Shown piece after piece: positions 48,870 to 62,939 of a stretch of 64,000 bases of DNA (position 1 is its first letter; every line of letters starts with the position of its first letter). This stretch comes from Centroberyx gerrardi. Its lineage: Eukaryota > Chordata > Actinopteri > Beryciformes > Berycidae. The position numbers and the translations under genes were made by a program. Below the pieces are notes generated by a model that saw only the letters and a program-made list of their open reading frames with translations, was not told the DNA's origin and ran no database searches. The stretch covers positions 20,163,480-20,227,479 of the forward strand of contig NC_136010.1 of NCBI RefSeq assembly GCF_048128805.1, read 5' to 3'.

Positions 48870-51034
48870 AGAAACAAATGCAATCATGACGCAGGTAGAA
48901 GCTGCTTGGAATGGTAATGCTATTATAATGATTTTGAGGGAATGTCTTCATAAATGTCTGCTCTCTGGGGACGGAGAGGGGAGAAGCAGGGCCCTTTGCG
49001 TGGATGGGCTCTTTGTACCATGAATAAATTCATGTCCACTCCTGTGTGCTGGTGCAGGCTCTGTTTGCTCATCACGTATGCAGCTGGGTCTGTGGCCCAT
49101 CCCAAGAGATGAAAGTTTGTAAACATGAATAATAATTAGGAACAGGTCGACGGGCAGGTAATCTGCATGTGGGTTCCAGAGGCAGACTTGCCCAGCCCAA
49201 TATGCATCCATTTGGGGGGGCTGTGCATTAGCATTTTGTTTGCACAGAGACACAGGTAACGTTTGATCTCTTATCAGGGCAAACAGAATAGATGTAATTT
49301 CTAATTGCCTTTAAAGGAGATTAGGCCCTATATAAAGAGGGGAGTGGGTGGCAAATAGATTCAATGGCACCTGGGCAGCCGGGGTTTTTGACTAGATTTA
49401 GTTAATAACCTGTGTTAGCCACCAGACATACAGTACAGTACAATGCAGCCACACACATGTTGGTGCAGTTTGAGTTTGAAATAGGGAGACCAACAGTGAA
49501 AGATTTATATCTAGGATGAAAACGCAGGAAGTTTGGTGTGCAGTAATCCACTGTCTACAAGAAACAACACAGCTATCCCAATTTGTTATAATTTTCATGT
49601 GTTCTCTGGCCTCAGTGGTGTTGAAAAACTAGTGAATTGTGTAAAAGCAGACTGGCACGCGGAATAGGCTGGCGAGCATCTGGGGGACGGCTAAATTAGA
49701 ACTCAAGGGTTTTATAGATTTGATAGAGAGCCTCTGGTGGCCCCAGGTTCCTGACTTGTTAACACAATGACAGGACGCTGATGATTAATTAAGAGCCTGG
49801 TCCATTATTACTGTAGCAAGAGAGATGTTTGATCTTCAAGTGACTTTGGAACAGGAGGATGAATCCAGTCTTTTGCTATTCTGCAGCCATACCTTCTCCT
49901 GGCACTAACAAGCCCCTGACAGCAAACAAATCTTTGACAAGTCCCCCTTCTTGCCCATCCCCCTTTTATAGATAGTCTTAAGACTTTAATCCGGATCCAG
50001 TGACAGGCTCATCCTCAGTCAATAGGGTAAAGAGAAGCTCATGCTAGGGATGTGTGCACTTGTCCAAAGGCTGGTTCAAGCGCACATGCTCCGAATCTTA
50101 AATTGGAGCTCACCTCAAATGAAGGGTATTGAAGGAGGGACAGACGTATGTTTTGTGCATAAAACACCGGTTTGATTTGTTTTGCATTCTGTAGAATCTA
50201 TCTGAATCTCAGACGTTGGAAGTGACCAGCCGACTGAATGTACCTAAAAAGACACCTCAGAAGATGTATGAATTGATATTTGCTTTTAGATAACCTTTGG
50301 ACTGAAAAAACAAAACAAAACATAAAAAAAACCTTTCCAATCTCTCAAACAATCTCCATATGGTAGGGGTTAAAGGAAAATGTTCTATAGAGGAGTAGAA
50401 CCTGGTGAAAATTCTCTGCTGTTTTAAATTAACAACAACCTTCTTCAACTTCGTCCATTGCAACCGTGTGACTCATTGCCATGCGATGCTCTTGAACTTT
50501 TAGAACTATATGTAGCCTCGCGTATGTCCTCCATGTTTTATGTGCATGGTATCTCTGTCCTGTCAGCAGTGATCCATGTACAGTCACATTTCAGAGCTTT
50601 AAGCTGGAGTGTGTGAGAGGATCTGCTGGTTATAGCTATGTGCCCTGCAGGTCCCAATCTGTCTTTGTTAGGCCTGCTGCGCGGCCTATCGCACCTGCCT
50701 CGGCTAAGACTGATCACCACCGTCTCCACCAGCCTGCGTAGCAGCTAATATAACAATTCACATGCACTCTGTAATTGTCACAAGTGACACTTTAACTCAG
50801 TCCCTCGCTTATAGTGCCAACCCCGGCCTTCATTATATATGGTGAAAATGAAATAAGAAAGCAGATTTGAGATTTCAGTCACAAATTTAGTACACTGTAC
50901 ACATATACAGTGTACCAAATATGCCTATTTTTATAGTGATCTTGTTAAAACTTTTTGAATGTATTTAATTTTAAATGAAATGACATTCTCTGTGTGTCAT
51001 CCCTGCTGTCTTACAAACATCATCATTGTTGTCA

Positions 51035-51252
51035 GGTGAAAACCTTGTATCTCCATAATGCCAACTTTCAGGACCTAAGAAAAACAGCCTTGTTTTTTAG
51101 CTTGACCACCATGTAGTTTTGAGTTTGCCCAATAAGGTTTGAAAGGGTTTCAAAATCCCAAGCGTCACATAATTTCCTCAACCCATAGATGGACATGTAA
51201 TCCTTCAATTGAAGTTACAACCAAAATTGGAGTTACAAGTTTTTCTCATGAC
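51035..51252. mobile_element. MITE-like dispersed repeat, copy B
   Basis: Same orientation and block order as 19051-19268: GGTGAAAACCTTGTATCTCC start, ACAGCCTTG, CCACCATG, AATCCTTCAATTGAAGTTAC and a GGAGTTACAAGTTTTTCTCA end. This copy keeps the left terminus best (CTCC retained), and the two copies are clearly diverged, so the insertions are old. Confidence 0.7.
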
Positions 51253-52770
51253 AACAGCGATATGTCTAAGGATTTATTCTTTATAGTGATAATAGGCTGT
51301 GTATTGGGTGAAGTAATTACATGTGGATGAATCATACACCCGCTGCCCCCTCATTGTTTCAACATAAAGTCCCTCTACATTGACTAGTTGTTAACTTTAT
51401 CAGGATGTCAATAGTCATTATTGCTTATCTTGTCTTGATTAGCCCCTGAGCTGTAAAATCAATTAGGCATAATCCAATCCTATCCTGTCGGTCAAAAGTT
51501 CATACTGTATAATGATTCGCTGTACAACGTCAACCTCTCTCTCTTACATTCATTTCCTCCCTTCCAAAGAGCAGAAGTTATTACATTCCCAAAGCTATAT
51601 AGTCACAACTCAAGAATAAATCTAATTTTACTAAACCATGGCATCACTTCACCTATCTCTCACTGGGAGTGTACAGGTCACACAATACTAATCACAGGGC
51701 TAATAATGTTGGGTAACAGTTGTAAACAGCAGCTACACTGAATGTCAATGATCAACACAAGTAAATACAAGCCAGTGTGAGCAATGCAAACTAGTGCAGA
51801 GTGCAGGCTAGAGGTGGAGGACATGACCTAGCTTGGTTCAGCTCCTCATCGGGAAGTGACCTCTTGAGGGATAATTGTGAATCTCCACCATCCCAGGACA
51901 GACTTTTCACATTGTACTCTATAGCCTCAGCTCAGACAGCCTCCCCGCTGAAAACCTCTTCAGGTTATTACTCTGTAAGCTCTGTGAACGACTCCATCTC
52001 TCCTGCCTGATTACATGATCAAGTACTAGAGTGACTAAAGCAGTATGTAGCAACAGAACACAGAAGTAGCAATAATCCCCTCATTTCCCCCCAGCAAATC
52101 CAATTTCAACAGCATATTGTGGCGGATAGGTGTTCATCCTTGACTGAATTTGATGGAAGCCTGCAATAACATGTGAGCATGACTGAGGTAATGCAATGTG
52201 ACATTGCCATGAGTGGCTTTGTTTTTCCACGTCTTTCCTGATATAATTTAATGATTCATTGAGGAGTTAGAAATCAATATGTTTACTGAAAAACACAGAG
52301 TCGAACATGTCTTGATAATTAGGTGGACAAATGTGTGAATCAATAGCACAGTGAGTCGTTCTGGCATCCAAAAGACAGTAAAAGCAGATGTGCGTCGCCT
52401 ATTTGAATAATCAACATGCTGCAGCTTTCATGGGGTGGAGAAAAGCTGTAGGTTATTGAGGAATTGTCCCCGTTGCAGCCCTGGCCTAAGCCCTCCACGT
52501 CTCTGGATCAGGGTACACTAATTTGATTTCACGGCATGCCGTTGAAGATGCATTAATCTTTCCCAGACCATCGCATGCCCCTGAGCAGCTGGAGAAAGAG
52601 GGAGAGTGAGACACAGAGAGGGAAGTGGGGTTGGAGCTACGTGCCTCCCATGCTAACAATGTTCTCCTGCCAACAGAAGCGCATCCCTCCAGGCAGGCCG
52701 TGTAAACAGTGCACACCATCTCTAAATCACATTCACACCCTCAGAGACTTTCTGCAGCTCGCTGTCCCCC

Positions 52771-52782
52771 GCTCTCTCTCTA

Positions 52783-52829
<47 letters not shown>
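52771..52829. repeat. (CT)n microsatellite
   Basis: About 59 bp of CT, with TATC and CCC interruptions near its left end. Confidence 0.95.
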
Positions 52830-52832
<3 letters not shown>

Positions 52833-54519
52833 AGCGGGGAAAGCATGGTCAGTTGGCTCCTTTTGCTGATGTCAGTAACAAGTGATTTTCTTCATTTGAA
52901 GAGGATACTGAGGATATTGTTGTCATCTGCTTTGTTTAGTTTTGGGGTCTTTTGCACATCTACTAGTACTGCTCCACAGTAATTGTGCTAACACAACTAT
53001 TTTGGTTCATCTATCAAAATGAGGAACATATTAAAAATTTAACACCTTTACCAAATTTGAAATGCAATTTTTCCAATCTTCTTACATTGGTGTATCACTC
53101 CATCTTCGTTTCTATTTGATCTTTAAGTGCTATGATTATTATTGTTTTTGAAAGACCAATGATTGTAGTGGGATAACATTAGTATTCTGTGCAATGCATT
53201 TCCAGTTCCTGTATATAGTCTGGACCCTATAGGCTGGCCCTCAGACAGCTGTGTGCAGTGATAACTGCTGTCACATAATCAAAGCTAATCCATAGCCGTA
53301 AGGCAACTTCTCATATCTTACTTTTGAGCAAAGTGGAAAAAAAAAAAAGATCCATCAATGGGAAAATGTCCCCAAGTCGATTTTGGTCAGCTGAAATCAA
53401 AGGGGAAGGGGAAGAAGAGAGGAAGGAGATAAAGGGGACCACCACAGACTCTTTCTTGCTGGTAACCCCCACCCACCTCCTGTCCCATTGGCCTGCCCAA
53501 CTGTCATCTCGCTCTGGGGTACAGCTCAGCTCTGCCAACAGCTTTCTTGTCTTGTTCCATTGATCCATTTTAACAACTCAGTGGTGAACGCATCAAACGC
53601 CACGTGCCACGCAGGATCCATACCCCCTCCCTTCACGCTTTTCAAAGGAAATGATAAAGGCATGAAAATATGAAAATGCTCTTCACAGGGGTCTGTGAAG
53701 GAGGCAATTTCCATCATGCCCATGTCTATTTCCTATGTAGAGAAAATAACACATTTCTCTGATGTCCCTGCACAGAGAGCAGTAGTGACTCTACTGCTAC
53801 TGAAGCTTACAGAGAGGGGTGAACAGATTGGGGGAGTATTAAATTAGGGAGGAGGCTGGTATTTTTTTTTTAACACTCTTTATTTGCTTTACACCCCTGG
53901 GGTATGTAATCATAGCCATAGCAAATCCTTGGATCGACTTATTAGCATATTCATATATCCTGAGTTATTTGTTCTCATAAAACTTTGTGGTTGTCCTTGA
54001 TAAGCATTTTTAACTGGTCTTTTGATTATAACACAGTGGTATATACATGGTGGACAAGCCACAGTGTGAAAGCAGCCGAACTAGTGTAGGCATGAAACAT
54101 TTTTATTGCAGGTGTATTTTGAATTTTTACTCTGGAAAAGAATGAGCAAGTTTATGTAAAAAATGCAGCTAATCCTTAAATATTAAGACTGGATTTGTTC
54201 TTTTTATTAAGTTAAAGCAGTGATTCATGGGTATCCACTTCTTCACAGAATGGTATTTATGAGACCTTATTACTTCTCTGACTTTTCTGCATATCGGCGC
54301 TGCCAGTGTGGTTTTGGGATGTCAGTCATAAAACAGTGATAAAGCCATCCCATGCTCCTCCAGGTTGATTTGTCTGTTAAATACAGGCAGGACCAGGGAG
54401 GGATCATGGCATCAGTGGTAAGGTGAGGTGCTATTCCAGTAAAGAGGTTAATTCAAGAGACGTTTGCATGAAGGAGACGTGCCCGTATCAGAATTTGATG
54501 AGCTGCGCTTGCTTGGTAA

Positions 54520-54620
54520 ATAAATGAATTAATCCATATTGTCCTTGAGATTTATTCAGCCAGTGTCCTCACGGGAGAGCAGAAGTTAATTAAGATCATG
54601 GTGAGGATGTGTTGCTGTCT
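54520..54620. promoter_or_regulatory. candidate conserved non-coding element
   Basis: Carries TGAATTAATCC and GTTAATTAAGATC within about 80 bp, in repeat-free sequence. Inference from motif density only. Confidence 0.25.
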
Positions 54621-54794
54621 AGCCACTCATGAAGATTGTGCTTAAGTGGAGTAGCAGTCCTTAGGCTTACTCCATTGTACACAATACAATTTTTTATCAG
54701 ATTTTTATAAGATTTTGTTCCTTTTTGAAGATAATTGCAACCTAATCTAAATAATTCAATTCATCATCAATTAATGCATATCACAGCAAAATCG

Positions 54795-54955
54795 TCAGTG
54801 TTAATTTAAGTCTGAGAGTGTAAAAATCAACACTCCAAAACAACTCCAAAGCCATATCAGCTATATGAGTGAACAAACAACTCTCCAAACCACACTTGTT
54901 AGCTCAACACAATAATTTTTTACTGAAAAATCAACACTTATTGACATTGAAATTT
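54795..54955. repeat. ATCAACACT-rich interspersed repeat
   Basis: Opens with CAGTGTTAATTTAAGTCTGA, then AAAATCAACACTCC, and near the right end AAAAATCAACACTTATTG. The alternation of GTGTTAA and TCAACACT words is typical of a common fish low-complexity/MITE-like repeat. Boundaries approximate. Confidence 0.45.
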
Positions 54956-55461
54956 GCTGTATGCATTATTCTGAGGGCATGTATCCTCCTCCACAAGTAA
55001 GTTGGATCTGATGACTATACTGTTCAAACTTGATGCCAGTGCCTTTGGTAAGTGAAGGTTTTAAAGGATAATACCGAAAGCTTTGGAGGTAATTGAAGAA
55101 AGATCAGTCCTGGGATTGGAGCCTGTCATATTATATTTGCTCATATTTATACTCGGTTCTGTGTTAATATTTGTCCTGCTTGATAAGAGGATTTCTGCAA
55201 TTTAAGACACTAAAAATAATTCACATTCAAACAGTTTTTGGAAGAATTAATATATTAATCTAATAAAGTACTGTATGCATTCATGTGCGAATAGAAAAAT
55301 ACATTGCATAGATTTTCAGAATTTTCTAGAGACTCTTTCTTTGTGGAGCGCACATAGTTAAGTCATGAGTTTAACGAATTGTTTCAAGGCTGATTCACAA
55401 ATCGACATTAATAACAGCTTACACATTTCTGAAACATTTATGCAATATAATTACACAGTGG

Positions 55462-55636
55462 ATTTCAAAATAACGCTACCCTCCTTCCCAATACAATTTT
55501 CAAAATTCAAGTTGCCCTAGCTGTGTCTATAGACCTGCTCTGCATCACAGCTTAACAATGGCTGTTCCCACTGCATCTCTGTGCTTATGCCATTCAGTTT
55601 GAATGAAAGTAAAAAACTCAAAACTGCCCAACAGTG
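55462..55636. repeat. dispersed repeat family 2, copy B
   Basis: Partner of 34960-35125: GATTTCAAAATAACGC, CAATACAATTTTCA, CACAGCTTAACAATGG and GCCATTCAGTTTGAATGAAA in the same order, with an extra about 40 bp in the middle. Confidence 0.65.
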
Positions 55637-58600
55637 AAAAAGTTTGCTCCAGGGTACTGACACCCAAATATGTCACCGGCATAATTGCTCCCTCCAGCAC
55701 AGTCCCTGAGCGTCTCCCATCTGCAAATTCTGTCTTTCTCTACTTAAATCAGCAATTAAAGGTGAATTTCATTCAGTTGAAGAATTTACATATGCTATTC
55801 TATAACCAAGGGCACTAAAATAAACATTTATGAACACAGCCAACTCTCTGCCAAAGTAATAGACATAATGATGCTTAGGCTTGAGTCTGTAATGTTAAGA
55901 TGTACAGTTTATAGCTACTTCATTCACAACAAATGGAACATAAATGGATCACTTTGTGGACAAAATATTGAGCTGAATATTGAATGAGCTTTTATACCCA
56001 GATGAGGTTTATGTTATAAATATTACTAACACTTTTAAACCAATTTGACAGAGCAGCAACTGAACTTTTATCTTAATGTTAAAAGAGGTAGGCATGTTAA
56101 GATTGTAGATGGACTTGTCTTGTTTATATCATCCTCACATATCTACAGTATGACATTAATTGCTTACCTCACCCTGACTCAAAGTAATCAGGATAATCCT
56201 GATCTTGCTAAATGAATATTTTTCTTAAACTTACAGTATTTTACAGTGCTGTCATTTTCCTGCACATACAAGTGAAAAATTCCCTATAGCTTCAAATATA
56301 TTCCAAAATATTTACAGTATGTATAAGCAATGTTTATACCTCACCACCTATTGTGATGTGTGATTACTGTCACATGTGTGTCCTCTGGTGCCTTGAAATT
56401 GTTTTAATGAATTGTTCCTTTGCCACTCAACGATACATGTAGGATAACATCTCTGAATCTTTTCTTCTTTTTCCAAAAGGATTTAGGTTATAAATGCAAA
56501 GACAATATGTAAAACCTAAAAGCATGTTCCCATAGCTCCTCATTACTGTTGGCCTTATGTTTATGGCTTTGCAGAAATTACAAGGCCCAATACTAGATGT
56601 GCCTTGAGAATTTTTCAGAATTAGATTACAGCGTATTTTAAATCATTTTTATCTTTTCGTTAAAAATATCTATTGGGGTATTTGTGTTGCTTAATGGCTA
56701 GGCTCTCTACATTCCACGTATATTTCCTTTCTGTGTACTTATGGAGACAAGCAGTCGAGACGCAGCAGTGATTGAAGTGAAGCCCTTAGCAGTGACAGTC
56801 CCTGCCTAGATATTAATGGAAGCCCACATAATTGCGCATGCCATTAAGGAAGTACAGATGCTATCAGGGAGTGCACACATCGTTATTTCTCAGTGTAACA
56901 CCTCATTAATATTTGTTGTTTTTTAATTTTTTTCTCTCCACCTCCCTCCCACTTTGTGAGGAGGAGGGCTGCCTTGGATGCTGTGCAGGATTGAACATGA
57001 CAGGGAGATGAATCTTCCTGACTCCAGGCAGATGTTTCCTGTTCAGCATTTAAATTAGAGACACACCCACACACGAGCCTCGACAACGTGCCCTCTGGAA
57101 AAAGTGAAACATTTCTGAAGATCATACAAGAGGTTTGGGCACCTCCGTCGCACGCCTGCAACTTCGCTCTGTGTAAAAAGGTCAGATGGCTGAGAGCGAG
57201 GCGTGATCTATTCAAAGTCGTGGGCAAAAACTGCCACATCCCTCTGTAACCTTTTGTTAGTCAGGTTGTTGTTAGGTTTGTTGTGACCTGCGGTTAACAC
57301 AGTCTGGTGAAAACTTGTAGACATCATGTGTTCCAGCCGGCAGAGTGATAAATACGCTAACACTATCACCGCAAACATGCCAGATAAAATAAAACCAGTT
57401 GAGTCAAAGGCATCAATTATATGTGAGGGTTTCAACTTGGCAATATGTTGTTCAGCTTAGCTAGCACAATCTTGATGGATGAATTCATCACTCATTATGT
57501 TCCTCACTATCAGCAATTAACAGTGTGAGGTAGATGATCTTGATTCCCTCAATCCCTGCTGAGGGGAGAATCAATTCTCCAATCTGTGAAGTGCAGCACT
57601 GTTCTACTCAACATCTTCATTCAAAACACACAGTGGTGGTGAGACAGAAGCCTGCAGCATTTTGCTTGACGATAAAGTATACTGTTGTCAAGCAGGAGGG
57701 GAGTCAGTTTCTATACTGAAGATCTGGGCTCCGGCACTAAAACCAGAATTTATCTGACCCTTACACTTGTAAGACAATGTAACGATGTAAGATCAAAAAT
57801 AGCCGCTTTGACCTCCAACATCCAACTTAACCACTGCTATTGAGCCAATAATTACTTACCAACTAGAACAATGGTTGTATGCAAGCACAGATAGACACAC
57901 ACAACAGAAATTTTCCAGTTAATTACAATTAATCCTACAACAAATATGTCAAATTAAAACATGCTGGTGGCAAAAAGTCTAATGCATGTAATATAGCGCT
58001 TCAAAAATTGCAAAAAGGTTTGATTTCTTGTTGTAAGTATGGCCATGGACAAATTAACATATCTATGTTACTTTGTAAAGTATAGTTAAGTAAAGTATAG
58101 GCCTACTAAACTTTGCAATATGGTGGCAGACATTATAGAAGGTCTCCCCTCCCCTCAGTCTCAGTCCATCCCTCCACCACCCAAACCCAGGCCAACTGCA
58201 ATTGCTAAGAAAATATACCAAACACAACAGGTTAAAGTAAATGATACAATTTGTGGATAAAAAAGATACGCAGACACAAGCACAGACCACCGCACACACA
58301 AAAAACCCACTGATAATGGTGTCCTACATAGAGCCACACATTGTCCCACACTTTCTTGCATTAAGAACAACAAGAGGCACTCTAGTTGTTATTCCAGGAA
58401 GAATGTTGAAATTGACATAAATGCTGTCCACACCTAAAGTAAATTTGATCTCCTCCAGCGTTATGTGAAACATTACATGTTTCAGCCAGCTGGCATGAGA
58501 TGGGGGTTTAGGATTTTCTGGTTAAAAAGAATGAGATGGCAAGTGAATAAGGTGGTAAGGGCTACAGCATTATACATTTGTTGACAAAACAGTATTCTTG

Positions 58601-61600
58601 AGTTTAGCACTGAATATGGCAGTGGGTGGTTCTGGATTAACTAAATGCTTGTAGACAAGGGCATGTCCAAAACATGTGAAACATGTCACTTCTAGTCTAT
58701 TCCTATTGAGTATGCAGGTTTTCCTTGATTTCCATAACCTGAACATGTTATGCAACAGCATAAAGGGGGAAATCATCAGCGTAACTGCTATGGAGAGTCG
58801 ATGGAGGGCAAATCCTGTGCCATTTCCCCTTCGATCTTGTTAGAAATTTCATGATAATTATCTCACTTTGTCATATAGGAATACACAAAATAAATTAAAT
58901 ACATATTTCAGTTTACATATTCTGTCTCTCTCCAGGCAGCGGGGAGGTAGTGCTGTGTTTAAACATAAATAATGAATTCCATAATGTTGTTATCAGATGA
59001 GTCACAACACTGTTTTTATAGGTTATCTGTCACATCATCTCACTAATTACATTGTAACTGGGATGGGCGATGTGATACCTTTCGAGAAAAAAAAAGAAAG
59101 AAAATGAAAAAAATATATAACCGCAGACATAAGGTAATTAGAAAGCCATTCACAGGCAGTGATATATACATACAATTATGTAACAGTATACTGATAACAT
59201 TGTCTCCTCTCTGGAGCAGATTCAATTGAACCTTAGAGCGTCATTTTGCCTGAACAAAGATAGCATTTATTGCATTTCTTCCTCCAGCTCTTGAGATCAA
59301 GTTTTTAAACCATGTCTGTATTTCTTGGAAAATCCTCTATTTCACTGCCTCTCCCTCCTGACTTTCTCTTCTCAGTTTAACAGATAATAAATTATTCTGA
59401 GGAGGACTGTGGATATTGCCCTAGAAGTCTAGATTGCTCTAATCTTTGATTCCATGATTTCTTTATTATTCTGTAATGTATGCCCTCCGTTGAAGGAAAT
59501 ATAAACTTCCCTTATGACAGAGCAAATCTCATCATCCTGAAAGACATGCTATATAGTCCCCCCCTGAATATAAAATGAAACTCATATTCTCCTTTCCTAA
59601 TTACACAGGATGAATATAATCTCCAATATCACACATTTTGGCTAGGATTTCTATTGTTGTAATATTTCTCAAGCATGGTGTAAATGACATAGCTGAGGGG
59701 GATGTGTGATATTGTAAGGCCAATAATTTAGAAAGTTTCATAGCGCTGCATGGTTATTTTGGTATTTGCCTTGTACCACATAGGGTTTATTGCATCAGCA
59801 CTTCATGGGCGAAAAAGAGTTAAGCAGCACATTAAAGGAGCTGCAGTCTGACATCGTGGAGGGAGTAATGTTCATTGCACTTCCTCAACTCCCATTGGCA
59901 CTTCAAACTTATGGGGCTGTTGAGGTAAAAGTCACTGTAAAAGTCACTGAAAACCTGAATTCAGCAAATTGGCCAGGCAGCTCCCTGTGACAAGATTATG
60001 GACTCGCTGATTGCAGAGTTAGCCATTTCACAGCAACCCAGAGAGAGGCTGCATTGTTACTGTTACATTCTGCTCTACTATGACTTGTTTTTACCATCTT
60101 CTCTCTCTTTACAGTGCTTTCTCCGAAGACTGTTTCCAACTCCAATAAAAACACTAATTGCTCAACCAACTCTTAAGCTGAAATGAAGCGATGGCAATAA
60201 AGTTAATTCGATTTATGTGCTGATTCTCCAGGTGTTCATTCTCAATTCTCCTCCTGTCTTTTCCCAACACCACTTTCTGTAAGGAACCTAATGGTAAAAT
60301 TAATTTGTTCATTTACAGAAGAGACCACCACTAATGACAAACAAACTCTTGAATGTAATGTACAACATGTCGACCACATGCTGCAAATAATTGCCTGCCC
60401 GCTAATGGCCAGGTTGCGGATGTAGAAACACAACATTCACCCTTTAATAACCTCAGTTTGGGCGTCCCCAGTACGTGTGTGGCAATCCCACATAGTAACA
60501 TTACTGTAATATATGACTTTGTTTACAGTTAGAACCCTCAGTGCCACTACAGTTATTCATCTTCACCACCTTATTACTGTTATTTGCAATGAGGTAACAA
60601 TTTCAAGGCAATTTTCCTGCATCTAACTAGACCAACTGGGAATATGTTTGTTGAGAATGATATGACTGGGAGACATCACCATCACTCCTTCCCCATATTA
60701 CTGTCATGTTATGGGGCTGCAATATAATTATTGTATATGAATAATGCTGTGCAATATCTCTCTCTAAATGAAGCAGGGCCTAAATTGGCCCCGCAAGGAA
60801 ATCTAAGTCGTCCAAATTGAGAAAGTATTTGATGAACTGGTTTAAGTTTTATATTATTTCTACTCTGAGATTCAATTTCTCAGTTATATAATGCTCTTTG
60901 ACAACAATTCGACCCAGTCCACAGATTGTACTTTATATAGAATGGACGACACTGTGAGCAGTATAGAAAAAAAATCAAATTAGCATTAGACGCAAGGCCT
61001 AAATTTACAAAGCAGAGTTAATCTCACATTAGAAGAATATTTTCTACACTCCATATTTCACTCAAGTTGTCGATTTATGTGTACCTGTTAGTGTGAATGA
61101 GAGCAATGGCTGGACTAAAGCTCAGAGAAAACAATGAGCCAAAAGTTAGCAAAACTCTGACCTCCTGTGGTCGGGGGCCTTTCTTACATCACACAGCCTT
61201 TGTCCAGTACCTCCTACTTATGAGCAAAATCCATAAAGCCAAACTCATATTATCATCACAATATAACACGCTTAAGCAATGTAAGCATCCAGGAAAAAAT
61301 CGAAATGAACAAATAATTGCTCACATAACTTCCTTTATTGTATCCTGCATAGGCAAAATGTCCCAAAGGAATGGCTAAACAGACCTAATTGTGACTTTGG
61401 AATAATTACTGGCATTATCATTTTACCCAAAATATTTAAATAGTGTTATTTTAGCACTTGGTACTCCCTGAGGAGATCACACCACCTGTGTCTGCCTCTC
61501 ATTGACTGAATCCCCTGTGGGCTGAAGCCTTCTCCAAACATAGACCAGCGATATGCAAACAGACTAATGAGGGATTTATCTACTTCCAGCCCTCTTTTTG

Positions 61601-62210
61601 ACTCATACATCCCAGCTCCACTTCTGCCATGTATTAGCATAGTTTTTGTCCACTCTAATCCATTTGTATGTCCTTGAATGTAGCACAGACAAACTGCAAA
61701 GTCTGCAATTTTCTGTAAACAGCGCTGAAATCATCCCGCTGTTCAGTAATGCAATTAAAATTAGTTTTTGGCCTAATTCAAATGGGGGTCCCTCCTCATT
61801 GCCACTGCCACATCAGCTATGTGGGGGGTTGTTAAGTATGTATTACTCACTGTGGGTGGTTTGCCACAGAGAGACTGGAAGACCCTATCAGAAGACATAT
61901 GATACTGTGCCTTCATTAGCCTCCAGACCAATCAAACTACCCACAGCTGACAAGAGAAACAGTTTTCTTATGGCAAAAACAATGTATTGCTGCACTGGAC
62001 TCGGCCACAGAAATGAGCTCATGGGTGGTGACATGTTCTCCTTGTAGCCTACATGATTCCTTTTTGTCATTATCCCATCTATACAAAAAAAAAAAAAAAG
62101 CTGTCACAATTGCAGTCCAAGTTAATTTTTCATGAAACTATATCAATTACCTTCTGTAATGGAAAGCCTGAGAGGGGATAGAGAATTCTCTCCACAATCA
62201 TCCTAAATCT

Positions 62211-62290
62211 CCCTTTTCCTCCTTCTCCTTCCCCTTTTCCTCTCTATCCCTTCCCCTCCCTCCCTCCACCATCCTCTTTCCCTTTTCAGA
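62211..62290. repeat. pyrimidine-rich tract
   Basis: About 80 bases nearly all C or T on the plus strand (CCTTCTCCTTCCCC and similar); a homopurine/homopyrimidine stretch with triplex potential. Confidence 0.8.
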
Positions 62291-62299
62291 GATCCATAC

Positions 62300-62560
62300 T
62301 TTCTAATTAGAGCTGATGAGGATGGGGACTTCATTACCGGCTGGCTATGAATCATTATGTGGTGTAATTGGCCCTCCGGTCCCATAGGAGGTGCCCTGCT
62401 CCAGCCGACCCAGCTGGAGGAGGCTCTGATGGCCCAGGTGGAGGCCTTAGTGCAGCTGAGGTCTAGCTTTTACTCCACCGATTTCATTCATCTTCAAGTC
62501 AGTTAAGTGCCAACAGAATCCTATCACCGATTAGATAGTCACCGGATGCGGTGCATTGTA
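62300..62560. promoter_or_regulatory. candidate conserved element, alternatively an exon
   Basis: A GC-balanced block with CTAATTAG at its left end. It includes a splice-like segment 62388-62460 (CCATAG acceptor, weak GTCTAG donor) with a helix-like open frame (LLQPTQLEEALMAQVEALV). Either a regulatory element or one exon of an unrecognised gene; neither is proven. Confidence 0.25.
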
Positions 62561-62939
62561 AATTCAAATGGTTTTCCAACAGATGCTTTAGAATTGCCCA
62601 CATTTACAGTATTACTCATAAAGCTGATGTTGATTGAAATCTTTCTGTTCCATAATCATGAGTTAATTAGCATGTGTTAATGACCGCTGAGATGCTAATC
62701 GAGAGCCAGTGTTTATACCACAATAAGAAATGCATTAAGTCAGTGGAGGAGAGTTCATGGCTGGTGCATGGCTGGCAAGTACTGCATGGCCCATCGCTCT
62801 CTAATACATACATTTCATAAATCACGTCCCCCCCGTCAAAGTGACTGATAATTAGCCCTATGATCACACACTGAAACATTTCTAAAGGCTTCTCTAATGT
62901 TTTCCTCTTTCAATCTGTACAATTATTGCAGTCTCCTCT

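Larger units (their letters stand above)
43921..51034. other. gene-free stretch
   Basis: No splice-bounded exon found. Contains a G-rich quadruplex-like tract (48845-48869), a TG/GA microsatellite (48481-48533), a palindrome at 50891-50916 (GTACACTGTA, 6-base loop, TACAGTGTAC) and blocks such as 47420-47570 and 49740-49830 that are rich in GATTAATTAAG-type words and resemble regulatory DNA. Confidence 0.45.
51253..62210. other. gene-free stretch
   Basis: No convincing exon on either strand. Holds a CT microsatellite (52771-52829), two dispersed repeats (54795-54955, 55462-55636), and AT-rich blocks with repeated homeodomain-type ATTA words, notably 54520-54620. The remaining open frames are short and unbounded by splice sites. 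Confidence 0.45.
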
